Shown here piece after piece: positions 28,253 to 35,902 of a stretch of DNA of 64,000 bases. Each line of letters begins with the position of its first letter. Within the stretch, counting starts at the first letter, position 1. Both the position numbers and the translations under genes were made by a program. Source of the stretch: Chitinibacter bivalviorum (GTDB lineage Bacteria > Pseudomonadota > Gammaproteobacteria > Burkholderiales > Chitinibacteraceae); contig NZ_CP058627.1 in the NCBI RefSeq assembly GCF_013403565.1, positions 3,511,172-3,575,171 on the forward strand, read 5' to 3'. Below the pieces are notes generated by a model that ran no database searches, was not told where the DNA came from, and saw nothing but the letters and a program-made list of their open reading frames with translations.

Positions 28253-28324
28253 GGGCAGGGCTCCGGTAAGAAGGGCTTATGGTAACAAGCCGCGAACTAA
28301 ATTGAAAGAAAAATACAAAAGGGG

Positions 28325-28353
28325 TTGACAGTGATTAATGCAGCTACTATCAT
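28325..28353 (+). promoter_or_regulatory. Sigma-70 promoter of tRNA-Met
   Basis: TTGACA at 28325-28330 is followed after 17 bases by TATCAT at 28348-28353. The tRNA begins 13 bases downstream. It is the clearest promoter in the window. Confidence 0.8.
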
Positions 28354-28365
28354 GCTGCTTCTCTT

Positions 28366-28442
28366 GGCTATGTAGCTCAGTTGGTTAGAGCACAGCACTC
28401 ATAATGCTGGGGTCACAGGTTCGAGTCCCGTCATAGCCACCA
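28366..28442 (+). tRNA. tRNA-Met (CAT), elongator type
   Basis: The 77-base gene includes an encoded CCA end. The acceptor arms GGCTATG and CATAGCC pair fully, and the T loop reads GGTTCGAGTCC. The anticodon CAT is at 28400-28402, in the loop of a CAGCA/TGCTG stem. The sequence is close to E. coli elongator metT, and position 1 pairs normally, which rules out the initiator. A terminator follows. Confidence 0.97.
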
Positions 28443-28450
28443 GTTAAGTA

Positions 28451-28484
28451 AAACCCCGCTAATGCAAATTAGCGGGGTTTTTGC
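28451..28484 (+). terminator. Terminator of tRNA-Met
   Basis: AAACCCCGCTAAT and ATTAGCGGGGTTT pair perfectly around a four-base loop and are followed by further T. Confidence 0.92.
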
Positions 28485-28523
28485 GTTTCTGCTATCTAGC
28501 TTTTATTGGCGTTGCGTTCGAGT

Positions 28524-28538
28524 GCTATGACGGGACTC
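28524..28538 (-). repeat. Inverted copy of the tRNA-Met 3' end
   Basis: Fifteen bases are the exact reverse complement of tRNA positions 28423-28437 (the T arm and acceptor, GAGTCCCGTCATAGC), 86 bases downstream. It could be a remnant of a tRNA-derived attachment site or of rearrangement. The rest of the gap to 28719 shows nothing. Confidence 0.55.
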
Positions 28539-28719
28539 AAATTCTCCATTCTGCTAGTTCCCTTGGTACTTGTTTCCTCCGAAGCGAGCCATTTGACTTG
28601 TTGGCATCGTACGCCCAATCGCGTGCGCCATTTGTCTGCCCGAATCGTGGTCTGCACCACAATTGGGCGGGCTAAATTGTAAGGTACAGTGTTCAAGGTT
28701 CTGCCTAGGGGATGGGACG

Positions 28720-29667
28720 ATGCGTATTTTGCTTGGTCTGGTTTGGAGTGGTATTGCCAGCGTGCTGCTGGCTTTGCCAACATTGGCGGCAGATTGGCCG
28801 GTACGGGTCGGGGTGAGTGTCTCCAGTGTTGAAAACCCATATTTTGTGGCGCTGACTCGCGGCGCGCAGGAAAAAATTAAGCAATTCAATCCTGCGGCAA
28901 AGATGATGGTGCGCTCGTCCGACTATTCAGTCGAAACGCAAATTAAGCAGATTAATGAGCTTTTAGAGCAAAAAATCGACTTATTAATCATTGCCGCCTC
29001 GCATGAACATCGATTTGCTGCTGTGCTGGAAAAAGCCAAAAAGCAGGGTGTGATTGTGATCGGTGTCGATGTACGAGCCGATGGTGCGAGCCAAACCGTA
29101 TTAACGAATAATCTACAGGCAGGGCAATTGGTTTGTGATTATCTGGCCCGTAGTATCAATGGCAAAGGTCGGGTGCTAATCCAGACTGGGCCGCAAGTCT
29201 CTTCAGTGCTCGATCGCGTGGCGGGCTGTAAAGCGGCATGGGCGCATTACCCCGGGATACAGTTGTTATCCGATAAAGAAAATGGCGATGGCTCGGTGTG
29301 GGGCGGGCATACCGCGATGCAAAATGCATTGTCGGCGTATGGCCCGGTGGATGCGGTGTTCACCATTAACGATCGCCAAGCCTTAGGAACGATGCAGGCG
29401 CTGCAAAAGGGCGGTTTTTCACAAACTAAAATTGGCTCGGTGGATGGCTCTCAGGCGGTGGTGAAAGCGATCGCCGCTGGCTCGCAAATTATTGTTAGTG
29501 CGAGCCAATCTCCAGAGAGCATGGGGCAAAAAGGCGTTGAGTTGGGCGTGGCGCTGCATGCCGGCGGCAAGAGCGACCCTGAATTGGTGTTGCTCAATAC
29601 CACGCTAGTTACGAAGGACAATGCCGCAACGTTCAAAGCGTGGGATGCGAGCCGACCCAATCAATAA
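28720..29667 (+). CDS. Sugar-type periplasmic binding protein (Peripla_BP_4)
   Basis: This 315-residue exported protein has a signal peptide (about residues 1-23, ALPTLAA) and the two-lobed sugar-binding pattern: VRVGVSVSSVENPYFVALTRGAQE at the start, quoted in part, QIKQINELLEQKIDLLIIAAS near 85, and VDAVFTINDRQALGTMQAL near 220. I chose the ATG at 28720, with GGGGATGGGA upstream. It has no permease of its own and is convergent, with a one-base gap, to the kinase gene of the fructose-type operon. It may feed that transporter or a sensor with an alternative sugar. Confidence 0.85.
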   Translation: MRILLGLVWSGIASVLLALPTLAADWPVRVGVSVSSVENPYFVALTRGAQEKIKQFNPAAKMMVRSSDYSVETQIKQINELLEQKIDLLIIAASHEHRFAAVLEKAKKQGVIVIGVDVRADGASQTVLTNNLQAGQLVCDYLARSINGKGRVLIQTGPQVSSVLDRVAGCKAAWAHYPGIQLLSDKENGDGSVWGGHTAMQNALSAYGPVDAVFTINDRQALGTMQALQKGGFSQTKIGSVDGSQAVVKAIAAGSQIIVSASQSPESMGQKGVELGVALHAGGKSDPELVLLNTTLVTKDNAATFKAWDASRPNQ

Positions 29668-29668
29668 A

Positions 29669-30595
29669 TTAGCCTAAGGCGCTTAAATACAGCGTATTAA
29701 TTGCGTCGAGCGTGGGCGGCGTTGCACCGTGGTGCATGCAGGCTGCAGCACCGCTGGCAATTGAAAAGCTCAAATGCTCGTGTGCGCTGCGTTTGGGGTA
29801 ATTCATTAGGCTATAGATAAAACCGCCCATCGACGCGTCGCCTGCACCGACGGTATCGGCCACTTTGATTTTGACTGCTGCTGCGGTAATCATGGTGCCG
29901 TCGGCGTATAAACTAGCGCCTTCAGCGCCCCGCGTATAAAGATAAGTCGCCTCAGTATTCCAACTGCTTAGCGTTTTAAATGCTAAATCCAAGTTTTCTG
30001 TACGGAATAATCCCAGCAAATCTTCATCAGATACCTTAATCACATCTGCGAGCTCGGTCATTTCGCGCAAGGTGGCATCGTATTTTTCGTCCATCAAAAT
30101 GCGGAAATTGGGGTCGTAGCTGATTTTGACACCATTGGATTTTAATTCTCGTGCTAGCGCGAGTAGTTGCCCAGCCAATGGCTGACGCGCCAAGCTGATG
30201 CCGCCAAAATGCACCCACTTCACCGCTTGTTGCCAAGCTTGGGGTAGTGCTGTGCGATCGAAATGCAAATCAGCGGCATCGTCGCCAACAAAGAAGTACT
30301 GTGGCGGATGACTGGAATGCACGATAGCCAGCAGTGGTGATTTGTTTACTTGCTGCAAAAACCGCAAGTCCAGCCCTGCCGCCGTGGTGGCTTGCAATAA
30401 ATCCTGACCAAAGCAATCGGTGCTAATCGCACCTGCAAATGCGCTGCTTTGCCCTAGGCTGGCCATGACCCGTGCCACATTCCACGTCGAGCCTCCTACC
30501 TTGCTCAACCAGCTGTCTGAGCCGGTTCGTATCATGTCGGTCAGTGCTTCACCGGCGGCGACAAAAGTGGGGAGTGGAGTTGCGTGGTCTGTCAT
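29669..30595 (-). CDS. PfkB-family sugar kinase, probable fructokinase
   Basis: This 308-residue ribokinase-type enzyme phosphorylates a sugar with ATP. The first PfkB signature region includes GGSTWNVARVMASLGQ near residue 33. The second, DTVGAGDASMGGFIYSL near 245, carries the anion hole and catalytic Asp. It closes the operon of a fructose-like ABC importer, a mutarotase and a ROK regulator. Fructokinase is therefore the likely role, but the exact sugar is inferred from context. Confidence 0.86.
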   Translation of the reverse strand: MTDHATPLPTFVAAGEALTDMIRTGSDSWLSKVGGSTWNVARVMASLGQSSAFAGAISTDCFGQDLLQATTAAGLDLRFLQQVNKSPLLAIVHSSHPPQYFFVGDDAADLHFDRTALPQAWQQAVKWVHFGGISLARQPLAGQLLALARELKSNGVKISYDPNFRILMDEKYDATLREMTELADVIKVSDEDLLGLFRTENLDLAFKTLSSWNTEATYLYTRGAEGASLYADGTMITAAAVKIKVADTVGAGDASMGGFIYSLMNYPKRSAHEHLSFSIASGAAACMHHGATPPTLDAINTLYLSALG

Positions 30596-30607
30596 GGTTT
30601 GGCCTGT

Positions 30608-31849
30608 CTATGAGTCTAGTTTCAAAAATAAATCACGGTCGGGGGCGAAGTTGGCATACAGCGGTAATAGGGCGCCGCCTAGCGCGCGGGCATCTGAGCC
30701 GATTGCGCCAGCCAGTAATTGCGGCGGTGTAACGCCTTCCCAGTTAAATTCGGCCATGGCTGCGATAATGGCCGCAATAAGTTTGTTTTGCAGTTCTCGG
30801 CTGAAGCAGCCATCGAGAATGACGCCTTCCAGATCAAGCAGGCAGGCGGTGTTCAGCAACGCCAGCGCGATGGCGGGCGCGGTCTCGGCGAGCCAAGCTT
30901 GCGTGTGCGGCCAATATTCAAGGCTAATGCTGCGCTCGTCACTGGTGGCTTTGCCATCCAAGCCTGCGGCTAAATACCGATTTTCTAGTTGATAGAGCGA
31001 AGCCACATTCAAAAGCTGCGTGCCATTGCTGCCTTTACTACCCATGCCCAAAGGCAGTGAACCCAGTGCGCCAGCATTGCCGCGCTGGCCGATGTGCAAA
31101 TGGCTATCGAGTACTAATCCGCCGCCGATGAAGGTATCGACAAAGATATACACAAAATTGCGAATGTCGCGCCCACGCCCGGCAACCAGCTCGGCCACGC
31201 AGGCAGCGGATGTGTCTTTGATTGATTGGACAGGCAGGCCTGACAAAGCCGCAATTTCATCTTCCAGCGCAAAGCTGGCCCAGCGGGTCACGATGGCTTC
31301 ATCTAGGCCGAGTAATTGCTGCCAGCCACCCATATTGAGAGGCGCAGCGACGCCGATGCCTTGGATGCGCTCCCACAGTTGCGGCGGCAGTGTTTGTTTG
31401 ATTTTATTCAGGCAAATCTCGATGTGCGCCAAAATCTGCTCTGGCGCAGCAAAGTCATACTGCAAATCCCAGCGTTCACGCACCACGCCAGTGAAATCAA
31501 CCAACAATACATCGAGACTGCGACGACCCACTTTTACGCCAATGGCAAAAGCGCCATCGGGGTTGAGTGCCAGCGGCACGGACGGTTGGCCAACCTTGCC
31601 GCGCTGCGGTTGCTCTTTGATCAGTAGCTCATCGTCGAGCAAACGCTTGGTAATCAGTGAAATCGATTGTGCCGTCAGATGCGTTAAGCGTGCGATTTCT
31701 GCGCCGGGCAAACGGCCATTGAGACGAATCGCTTGTAAAACGACGCGCTCATTGTATTGCCGCATTCCGCCTTGCGAAGATCCGCGTGGTTTGAGCTTGG
31801 CGGCTTTGGTCGTAGGCTCGGCGAGTGTGTTATCCGGCGAGCGGTTCAC
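30608..31849 (-). CDS. ROK-family transcriptional regulator
   Basis: This 413-residue protein joins an N-terminal winged helix (MRQYNERVVLQAIRLNGRLPG then AEIARLTHLTAQSISLITKRLL) to a ROK sugar-binding domain, as in NagC, Mlc and XylR. The ROK zinc motif is not clearly conserved; the usual Cys-rich loop reads VDTFIGGGLVLDSHLHIGQRG. I chose the GTG at 31849, which has AGGGG upstream and overlaps the mutarotase gene by 20 bases. A GTG 16 codons earlier is possible. It probably represses its own operon in the absence of sugar, acting at dyads upstream of the binding-protein gene. Confidence 0.88.
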   Translation of the reverse strand: MNRSPDNTLAEPTTKAAKLKPRGSSQGGMRQYNERVVLQAIRLNGRLPGAEIARLTHLTAQSISLITKRLLDDELLIKEQPQRGKVGQPSVPLALNPDGAFAIGVKVGRRSLDVLLVDFTGVVRERWDLQYDFAAPEQILAHIEICLNKIKQTLPPQLWERIQGIGVAAPLNMGGWQQLLGLDEAIVTRWASFALEDEIAALSGLPVQSIKDTSAACVAELVAGRGRDIRNFVYIFVDTFIGGGLVLDSHLHIGQRGNAGALGSLPLGMGSKGSNGTQLLNVASLYQLENRYLAAGLDGKATSDERSISLEYWPHTQAWLAETAPAIALALLNTACLLDLEGVILDGCFSRELQNKLIAAIIAAMAEFNWEGVTPPQLLAGAIGSDARALGGALLPLYANFAPDRDLFLKLDS

Positions 31850-32285
31850 AGATGACCCCTTTTTTGAGTATGAAATTGCCGTAGGGCTGTAATTCACTGG
31901 TCAAGACAATCGCGTAAGCTTGCTTGACGCGCTCGTAGAAAGCAAATCGCTCAATCGCCTCGCATTGATTATCAAGTGCCTGCCCGCGCTCGGATAGGGA
32001 ATTAATGACATGGCTTTGTAGCGCGCTGCGCCAGCCATCGGGCTGATGGCTGACCTGCATATAGCCCACTGGTTGGCTTACATCCTGATCGAGCGGTAAT
32101 AAGCTCATCACCGCTTCCACTGCGCGCGCCACGCCGGCGCCGGCCAGATGCAGAAGCGGTTTGCCAGCGGCGAGCGATGCCGCAGTGAAATTGGCATCGG
32201 CAATAACGATTTCATCGCCATGCCCCATTTCAGCCAGCACTTTGAGTAATTCAGGCGTGAGCAATGGATCTATCCCTTTAAGCAT
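31830..32285 (-). CDS. RbsD/FucU-family sugar mutarotase
   Basis: FucU and RbsD proteins interconvert alpha and beta anomers of fucose or ribose so that incoming sugar matches the form needed by the next enzyme. The 151-residue protein shows the FucU pattern: MLKGIDPLLTPELLKVLAEMGHGD, quoted in part, with the catalytic His in EMGHGDEIVIADANF near residue 21 and the C-terminal YGNFILKKG. Lying between the transporter and kinase of a fructose-type operon, it may act on a ketose or another imported sugar. The ligand is not settled by sequence. Confidence 0.88.
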   Translation of the reverse strand: MLKGIDPLLTPELLKVLAEMGHGDEIVIADANFTAASLAAGKPLLHLAGAGVARAVEAVMSLLPLDQDVSQPVGYMQVSHQPDGWRSALQSHVINSLSERGQALDNQCEAIERFAFYERVKQAYAIVLTSELQPYGNFILKKGVICEPLAG

Positions 32286-32311
32286 GGCGATCTCCTTATG
32301 TGGTTGATAAA

Positions 32312-33148
32312 TTAATTCGCCAGCCAGTGCGGTGGGATGTCTTCTGGTTTCATCGCGCCGGTCATCACTGCGACCGCATCACTCATCGTGATCGCTTTCG
32401 GGTTCAGTATCGCCGCGCGACGCCCCAGTCGGGCAACGTGAATGCGATCGGCAATCTCGAACACATGCGGCATATTGTGGCTAATCAACACCACCGGCAG
32501 GCCGCGATCTCGCACATTGCGGATCAATTCCAGCACCATATTGCCTTCCTTCACGCCCAGTGCCGCCGTTGGCTCGTCCATAATCACCACGTGGCGGGCA
32601 AATGCCGCTGCGCGAGCTACGGCTACGCCCTGACGTTGGCCGCCCGATAGCGTTTCTACTGCCTGAGTCATCGAGCGAATACCGATTTTGAGCTCTTGCA
32701 TATAGGCAATGCTGTCTTTGAGCATGCGCTTTTTATCCAGCGCGCCAAACCATTGCCCCAGAATATTATCGCGGCGGATTTCGCGCCCCAGAAACAGGTT
32801 TTCAGCAATCGTCATTGCGGGCGCAACGGCCAAATCCTGATACACCGTTTCAATGCCAGCGCGGCGCGCGTCGATCGGGCTTTTGAATTCAACGCGACGG
32901 CCATCAAGAAAAATCTCGCCGCTGTCGGGGACTAAAGCACCGGATAAGGCTTTAATCAGCGAGGATTTGCCCGCGCCATTATCGCCAATCACCGCCATGA
33001 TTTCGCCTGCACGCAGCTCAAAATCAGCGCCGTCGAGCGCGGTGACTTGGCCGTAACGTTTGACGATGCCTTTCGCTTGCATCACCAGTTGTGGGGTCAC
33101 GGGCGCCGCCGCGACTTGTTGATGCTCTAGTTCGTGAATTAGGCTCAT
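32312..33148 (-). CDS. Sugar ABC transporter ATP-binding protein (FrcA-like)
   Basis: This 278-residue protein has a single nucleotide-binding domain. The Walker A motif is GDNGAGKSSLIKALSG near residue 53, the signature is ETLSGGQRQGVAVARA near 160 and the Walker B is VVIMDEPTAALG near 180. Most CUT2 sugar importers use a double-length ATPase; this single domain matches the FrcA fructose type. I chose the ATG at 33148, one base after the permease stop, rather than the in-frame Met 15 codons upstream inside the permease gene. Confidence 0.9.
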   Translation of the reverse strand: MSLIHELEHQQVAAAPVTPQLVMQAKGIVKRYGQVTALDGADFELRAGEIMAVIGDNGAGKSSLIKALSGALVPDSGEIFLDGRRVEFKSPIDARRAGIETVYQDLAVAPAMTIAENLFLGREIRRDNILGQWFGALDKKRMLKDSIAYMQELKIGIRSMTQAVETLSGGQRQGVAVARAAAFARHVVIMDEPTAALGVKEGNMVLELIRNVRDRGLPVVLISHNMPHVFEIADRIHVARLGRRAAILNPKAITMSDAVAVMTGAMKPEDIPPHWLAN

Positions 33149-33149
33149 T

Positions 33150-34214
33150 TTAACGGCCCCCTTTGCGTGACAGCTGATCGGTTGCGACGGCAAGAATAAC
33201 CAAAATACCGGTAATTAAGATCTGGTATACCGATGAAACCCCCATCAGCGTTAGTCCATTGCGAAATACCCCCACAATCATCGCGCCCACCAGCGAGCCG
33301 ATCACGATGCCGCGACCACCAAACAAACTCGTGCCACCCAATACCACCGCAGTAATCGCATCCAGATTTTCGGTTTGCCCCGCATTCGGATCGCCCACGC
33401 CAGTACGCGCTACCGACAGCAAAGACGCGATGCCGTAGCACAGCCCTGCCAGCACATACACCATCAGCAGGACGCGGTGCGTTGCAATCCCCGTCAGGCG
33501 CGTGGCTTCAGGGTTATTCCCAACCGCATAGATGTGGCGGCCTTGCGCGGTTTCGCGTAGCCACAGCCAAGCAATGCCGTACATCGCCAGCATCAGCACC
33601 GTGCCAAAGGCGACTTCGGTTTGGCCGATGCTAAATGTGGTGCCTAAAAAGGTCATGCCAGCGGGCAGGTCGGTAATGGTTTGTGATTGTGAATAAAGCT
33701 GCGTGATTGCGAACGCAATATTCATTGTTCCCAAAGTCACGATGAAGGACGGCAATTTGATGCGCGTGACCAGCAGGCCATTAATCAAGCCAAACCCAGC
33801 GGTCACCGCAAAGCCAGCAAAAATCGCCACGATCGGGTGTACGCCATAGTCGTGCGAGACTTTGGTCATCACCACGCCACCGAGTGCCATCACCATACCG
33901 CAGGAAAGGTCGATCCCCGCGGTCAGGATAATCAGGGTTTGGCCGATGGCGATTAGCCCGACGACCATCACTTGTTGCAAAATCAGAGAGAAATTCGCAC
34001 CAGTGAGAAATTGCTCGCTCTGGAACGAGAAAAACACGCAAGCCATCAGCAGAGCCAGAAATGGCCCCAGCGTGCCAATCGACGGTAGATGTTCTTTCCA
34101 GCTGGGCATGGCAGCGCTCCTTGCTGCAGGTTGATCTAAAGAAACGCCTAATGCGGGAGTAGTGCGCTCAAGTACTGCCGAAGCAGCACCTGAGCCTGTT
34201 GTTGGCTGACTCAT
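33150..34214 (-). CDS. Sugar ABC transporter permease (FrcC-like)
   Basis: This 354-residue inner-membrane protein has a 45-residue cytoplasmic leader and eight to ten membrane segments. The CUT2 permease landmarks are IALGQTLIILTAGIDLS-like (here LIAIGQTLIILTAGIDLSCG), GLINGLLVTRIKLPSFIVTLGTM and AVGNNPEATRLTGI, plus TAVVLGGTSLFGGRG near the C-terminus, each quoted in part. It starts immediately after the binding-protein stop. It probably forms a homodimer with two copies of the ATPase. Confidence 0.93.
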   Translation of the reverse strand: MSQPTTGSGAASAVLERTTPALGVSLDQPAARSAAMPSWKEHLPSIGTLGPFLALLMACVFFSFQSEQFLTGANFSLILQQVMVVGLIAIGQTLIILTAGIDLSCGMVMALGGVVMTKVSHDYGVHPIVAIFAGFAVTAGFGLINGLLVTRIKLPSFIVTLGTMNIAFAITQLYSQSQTITDLPAGMTFLGTTFSIGQTEVAFGTVLMLAMYGIAWLWLRETAQGRHIYAVGNNPEATRLTGIATHRVLLMVYVLAGLCYGIASLLSVARTGVGDPNAGQTENLDAITAVVLGGTSLFGGRGIVIGSLVGAMIVGVFRNGLTLMGVSSVYQILITGILVILAVATDQLSRKGGR

Positions 34215-35216
34215 TTATTTATTACCCCAGCACAAATCCATCCCGGTTTTGGTGTCTTTGCTATCGACGCCTGCAGCGGGTTTGGCCGCAATCAAGGTCA
34301 CGCCAGTGTCGGTGTAGCCGGACGGTTTTTTGCCCGTTTTGGCATATTCAACACCCGCAGCCACGCCCATCGCGGCCATTTTGAGTGGGTATTGTTGTGA
34401 GGTCGCTGCGATTTTGCCTGCTGCGACGTCTTTAATGCCCTGACAGCCGCCATCGACCGATACCACCATCACGCCTTTCTCTTTGCCGGCTTTTTTCAGC
34501 GCATTAAATGCACCAGCGGCCGCTGGTTCGTTGATGGTGTAGACCAGATTAATGTCGGGGTTTTTCTGCAGGCAGTTTTCCATTGCGGTCTGACCTTTGG
34601 CTTGATCGCCAAAACTATCGGCCATACACACCACTTCGGCAGGTTTTGCCAGCTCATTGTTTTTGGCATCGAATGATTTCAAGCCAAAGCCTTGCAAAAA
34701 GCCGTTATGGCGCTGCGCACCCACTGGGTGACCGGGGAAAAGATCAAGTGTCGCGATTTTGACGGGTTTGCCGCCGAGGCTGGCTTTGGCGTATTCGCCG
34801 ATTAAAATCCCTGCTTTGTAGTTATCGGTGGCAAATAGCGCATCGGTCGCATCGATCGGCTCGGTCGGGCTATCGAGCGCAATCACGAGCACACCTTTAT
34901 CCCGCGCTTTTTTGATCGACGGCACAATGGCTTTCGAATCGCTCGGCGTAATCAGAATCGTTTTCGCACCGGCGGCAATCATATTTTCAATCGCGGTGAC
35001 TTGGCCGGCATTATCGCCATCGGTTTTGCCGGCCGCAGAAAGCAATTTTGCGCCTTTGGCTTTGGCTTCGGCAGTCGCGCCTTCCTTCATTTTGACGAAG
35101 AAAGGGTTGGTTTCGGTCTTGGTAATCAAGCCAATAATCGGCTCAGACGCAAAAGTGGGGAGTGCAATCGCGCCGATAACAGTGGCAATGGCGAGGTGGG
35201 TGCGAGTGTGTAGCAT
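34215..35216 (-). CDS. Periplasmic sugar-binding protein (FrcB-like)
   Basis: This 333-residue exported protein has a signal peptide (about residues 1-23, ALPTFAS) and belongs to the ribose/fructose periplasmic binding protein class: IIGLITKTETNPFFVKMKEGA at the mature start, quoted in part, ALDSPTEP and ATDNYKAG near residue 120, and VYTINEPAAAGAFNAL near 235. It resembles fructose-binding FrcB. It is the promoter-proximal gene of a six-gene operon: binding protein, permease, ATPase, mutarotase, regulator and kinase. Confidence 0.92.
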   Translation of the reverse strand: MLHTRTHLAIATVIGAIALPTFASEPIIGLITKTETNPFFVKMKEGATAEAKAKGAKLLSAAGKTDGDNAGQVTAIENMIAAGAKTILITPSDSKAIVPSIKKARDKGVLVIALDSPTEPIDATDALFATDNYKAGILIGEYAKASLGGKPVKIATLDLFPGHPVGAQRHNGFLQGFGLKSFDAKNNELAKPAEVVCMADSFGDQAKGQTAMENCLQKNPDINLVYTINEPAAAGAFNALKKAGKEKGVMVVSVDGGCQGIKDVAAGKIAATSQQYPLKMAAMGVAAGVEYAKTGKKPSGYTDTGVTLIAAKPAAGVDSKDTKTGMDLCWGNK

Positions 35217-35288
35217 GACTATCTCCTAAATCGTATGTTCCAGTGTGTTTGTAGGTGTCCTACGATCAAATTGCTTAGAGTTATATAA

Positions 35289-35307
35289 ATAAATCAATTT
35301 GATTTAT
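35289..35307. promoter_or_regulatory. Candidate ROK-regulator operator 1
   Basis: ATAAATCAATTTGATTTAT is a perfect dyad (8-3-8), located 72 bases upstream of the sugar-binding protein start. AT-rich dyads of this type are typical of ROK regulators such as NagC and Mlc. Confidence 0.5.
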
Positions 35308-35331
35308 GAAAAGATTATGCCGATCTGATTA

Positions 35332-35354
35332 ATAAATCAAGCGGGTTGATCTAT
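35332..35354. promoter_or_regulatory. Candidate ROK-regulator operator 2
   Basis: ATAAATCAA and TTGATCTAT face each other across five bases with eight of nine positions matching. The half-site is the same as in the neighbouring dyad but the spacing is larger. Confidence 0.42.
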
Positions 35355-35497
35355 GTAAAAACCCTTATTAAACAGTCGTTTGGCTTGGTGTTTGATTTTG
35401 CGCTGCACAAAATACGGGCAGCTTGAGGTGAGGGTTTGCGCAGGAGTGTCTGCTGGGAAATAAGTCAGTAGGAGATCGATCTTGGCTTTAGCTATAG

Positions 35498-35546
35498 GGG
35501 TATAGCTTTGAATGCTTTTGAATTAAAGCCATACGTACCTATACCC
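35498..35546. repeat. 49-bp palindromic repeat, copy E
   Basis: GGGTATA (35498-35504) faces TATACCC (35540-35546), 49 bp. The interior pairs as GCTTT/AAAGC. Unlike most copies it does not follow a stop codon; it lies between divergent genes. Confidence 0.82.
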
Positions 35547-35680
35547 ATCGATGAATTCGTTGCCGCAGATTTTTATAGATTAGAAAATGGAAGATTTAAT
35601 AAAAAATTAACGGTATAAATTATTACACTTGCCAATTCTTAACCTAAGCTTACTTTTTGCGAGGCTGTGAGGGGGTAAAG

Positions 35681-35866
35681 ATGGCTGCAGAATGGATTGA
35701 GTTGAGTTTGCTGGCTGTGGTGGTGGCATATTTGCTGGGACGTTGGCTGGCTTATCAGCGTGATACCACGGGGCAATTTTTGCGCAATGAGCGCTCGGAT
35801 GTAGTGGATTTTAGTATTTATCTGTATTCATCCAAGCGCCAGCAATGTGCGCACTTGGATGAATAA
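35681..35866 (+). CDS. Small single-pass membrane protein of unknown function
   Basis: This 61-residue protein begins MAAEWIELSLLAVVVAYLLG with one predicted membrane segment at about residues 5-22, followed by a charged tail with paired Arg and Asp residues (RDTTGQFLRNERSDVVDF). The ATG at 35681 has a strong GAGGGGG site eight bases upstream, which is the main reason to accept it. An ATG eight codons earlier is less well placed. I do not recognise the family. Its stop is 36 bases from the convergent exonuclease I gene. Confidence 0.55.
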   Translation: MAAEWIELSLLAVVVAYLLGRWLAYQRDTTGQFLRNERSDVVDFSIYLYSSKRQQCAHLDE

Positions 35867-35902
35867 GCTAGCCTCTTGCCATTGTTGGCTGAAGTGGTGG
35901 GA

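Larger units (their letters stand above)
35217..35680. other. 464-bp divergent control region of the sugar operon
   Basis: AT-rich region upstream of the binding-protein gene. It contains two candidate operators (35289-35307 and 35332-35354), a copy of the 49-bp palindrome (35498-35546) and then the ribosome site of a small gene at 35681. No other coding potential is seen. Confidence 0.6.
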
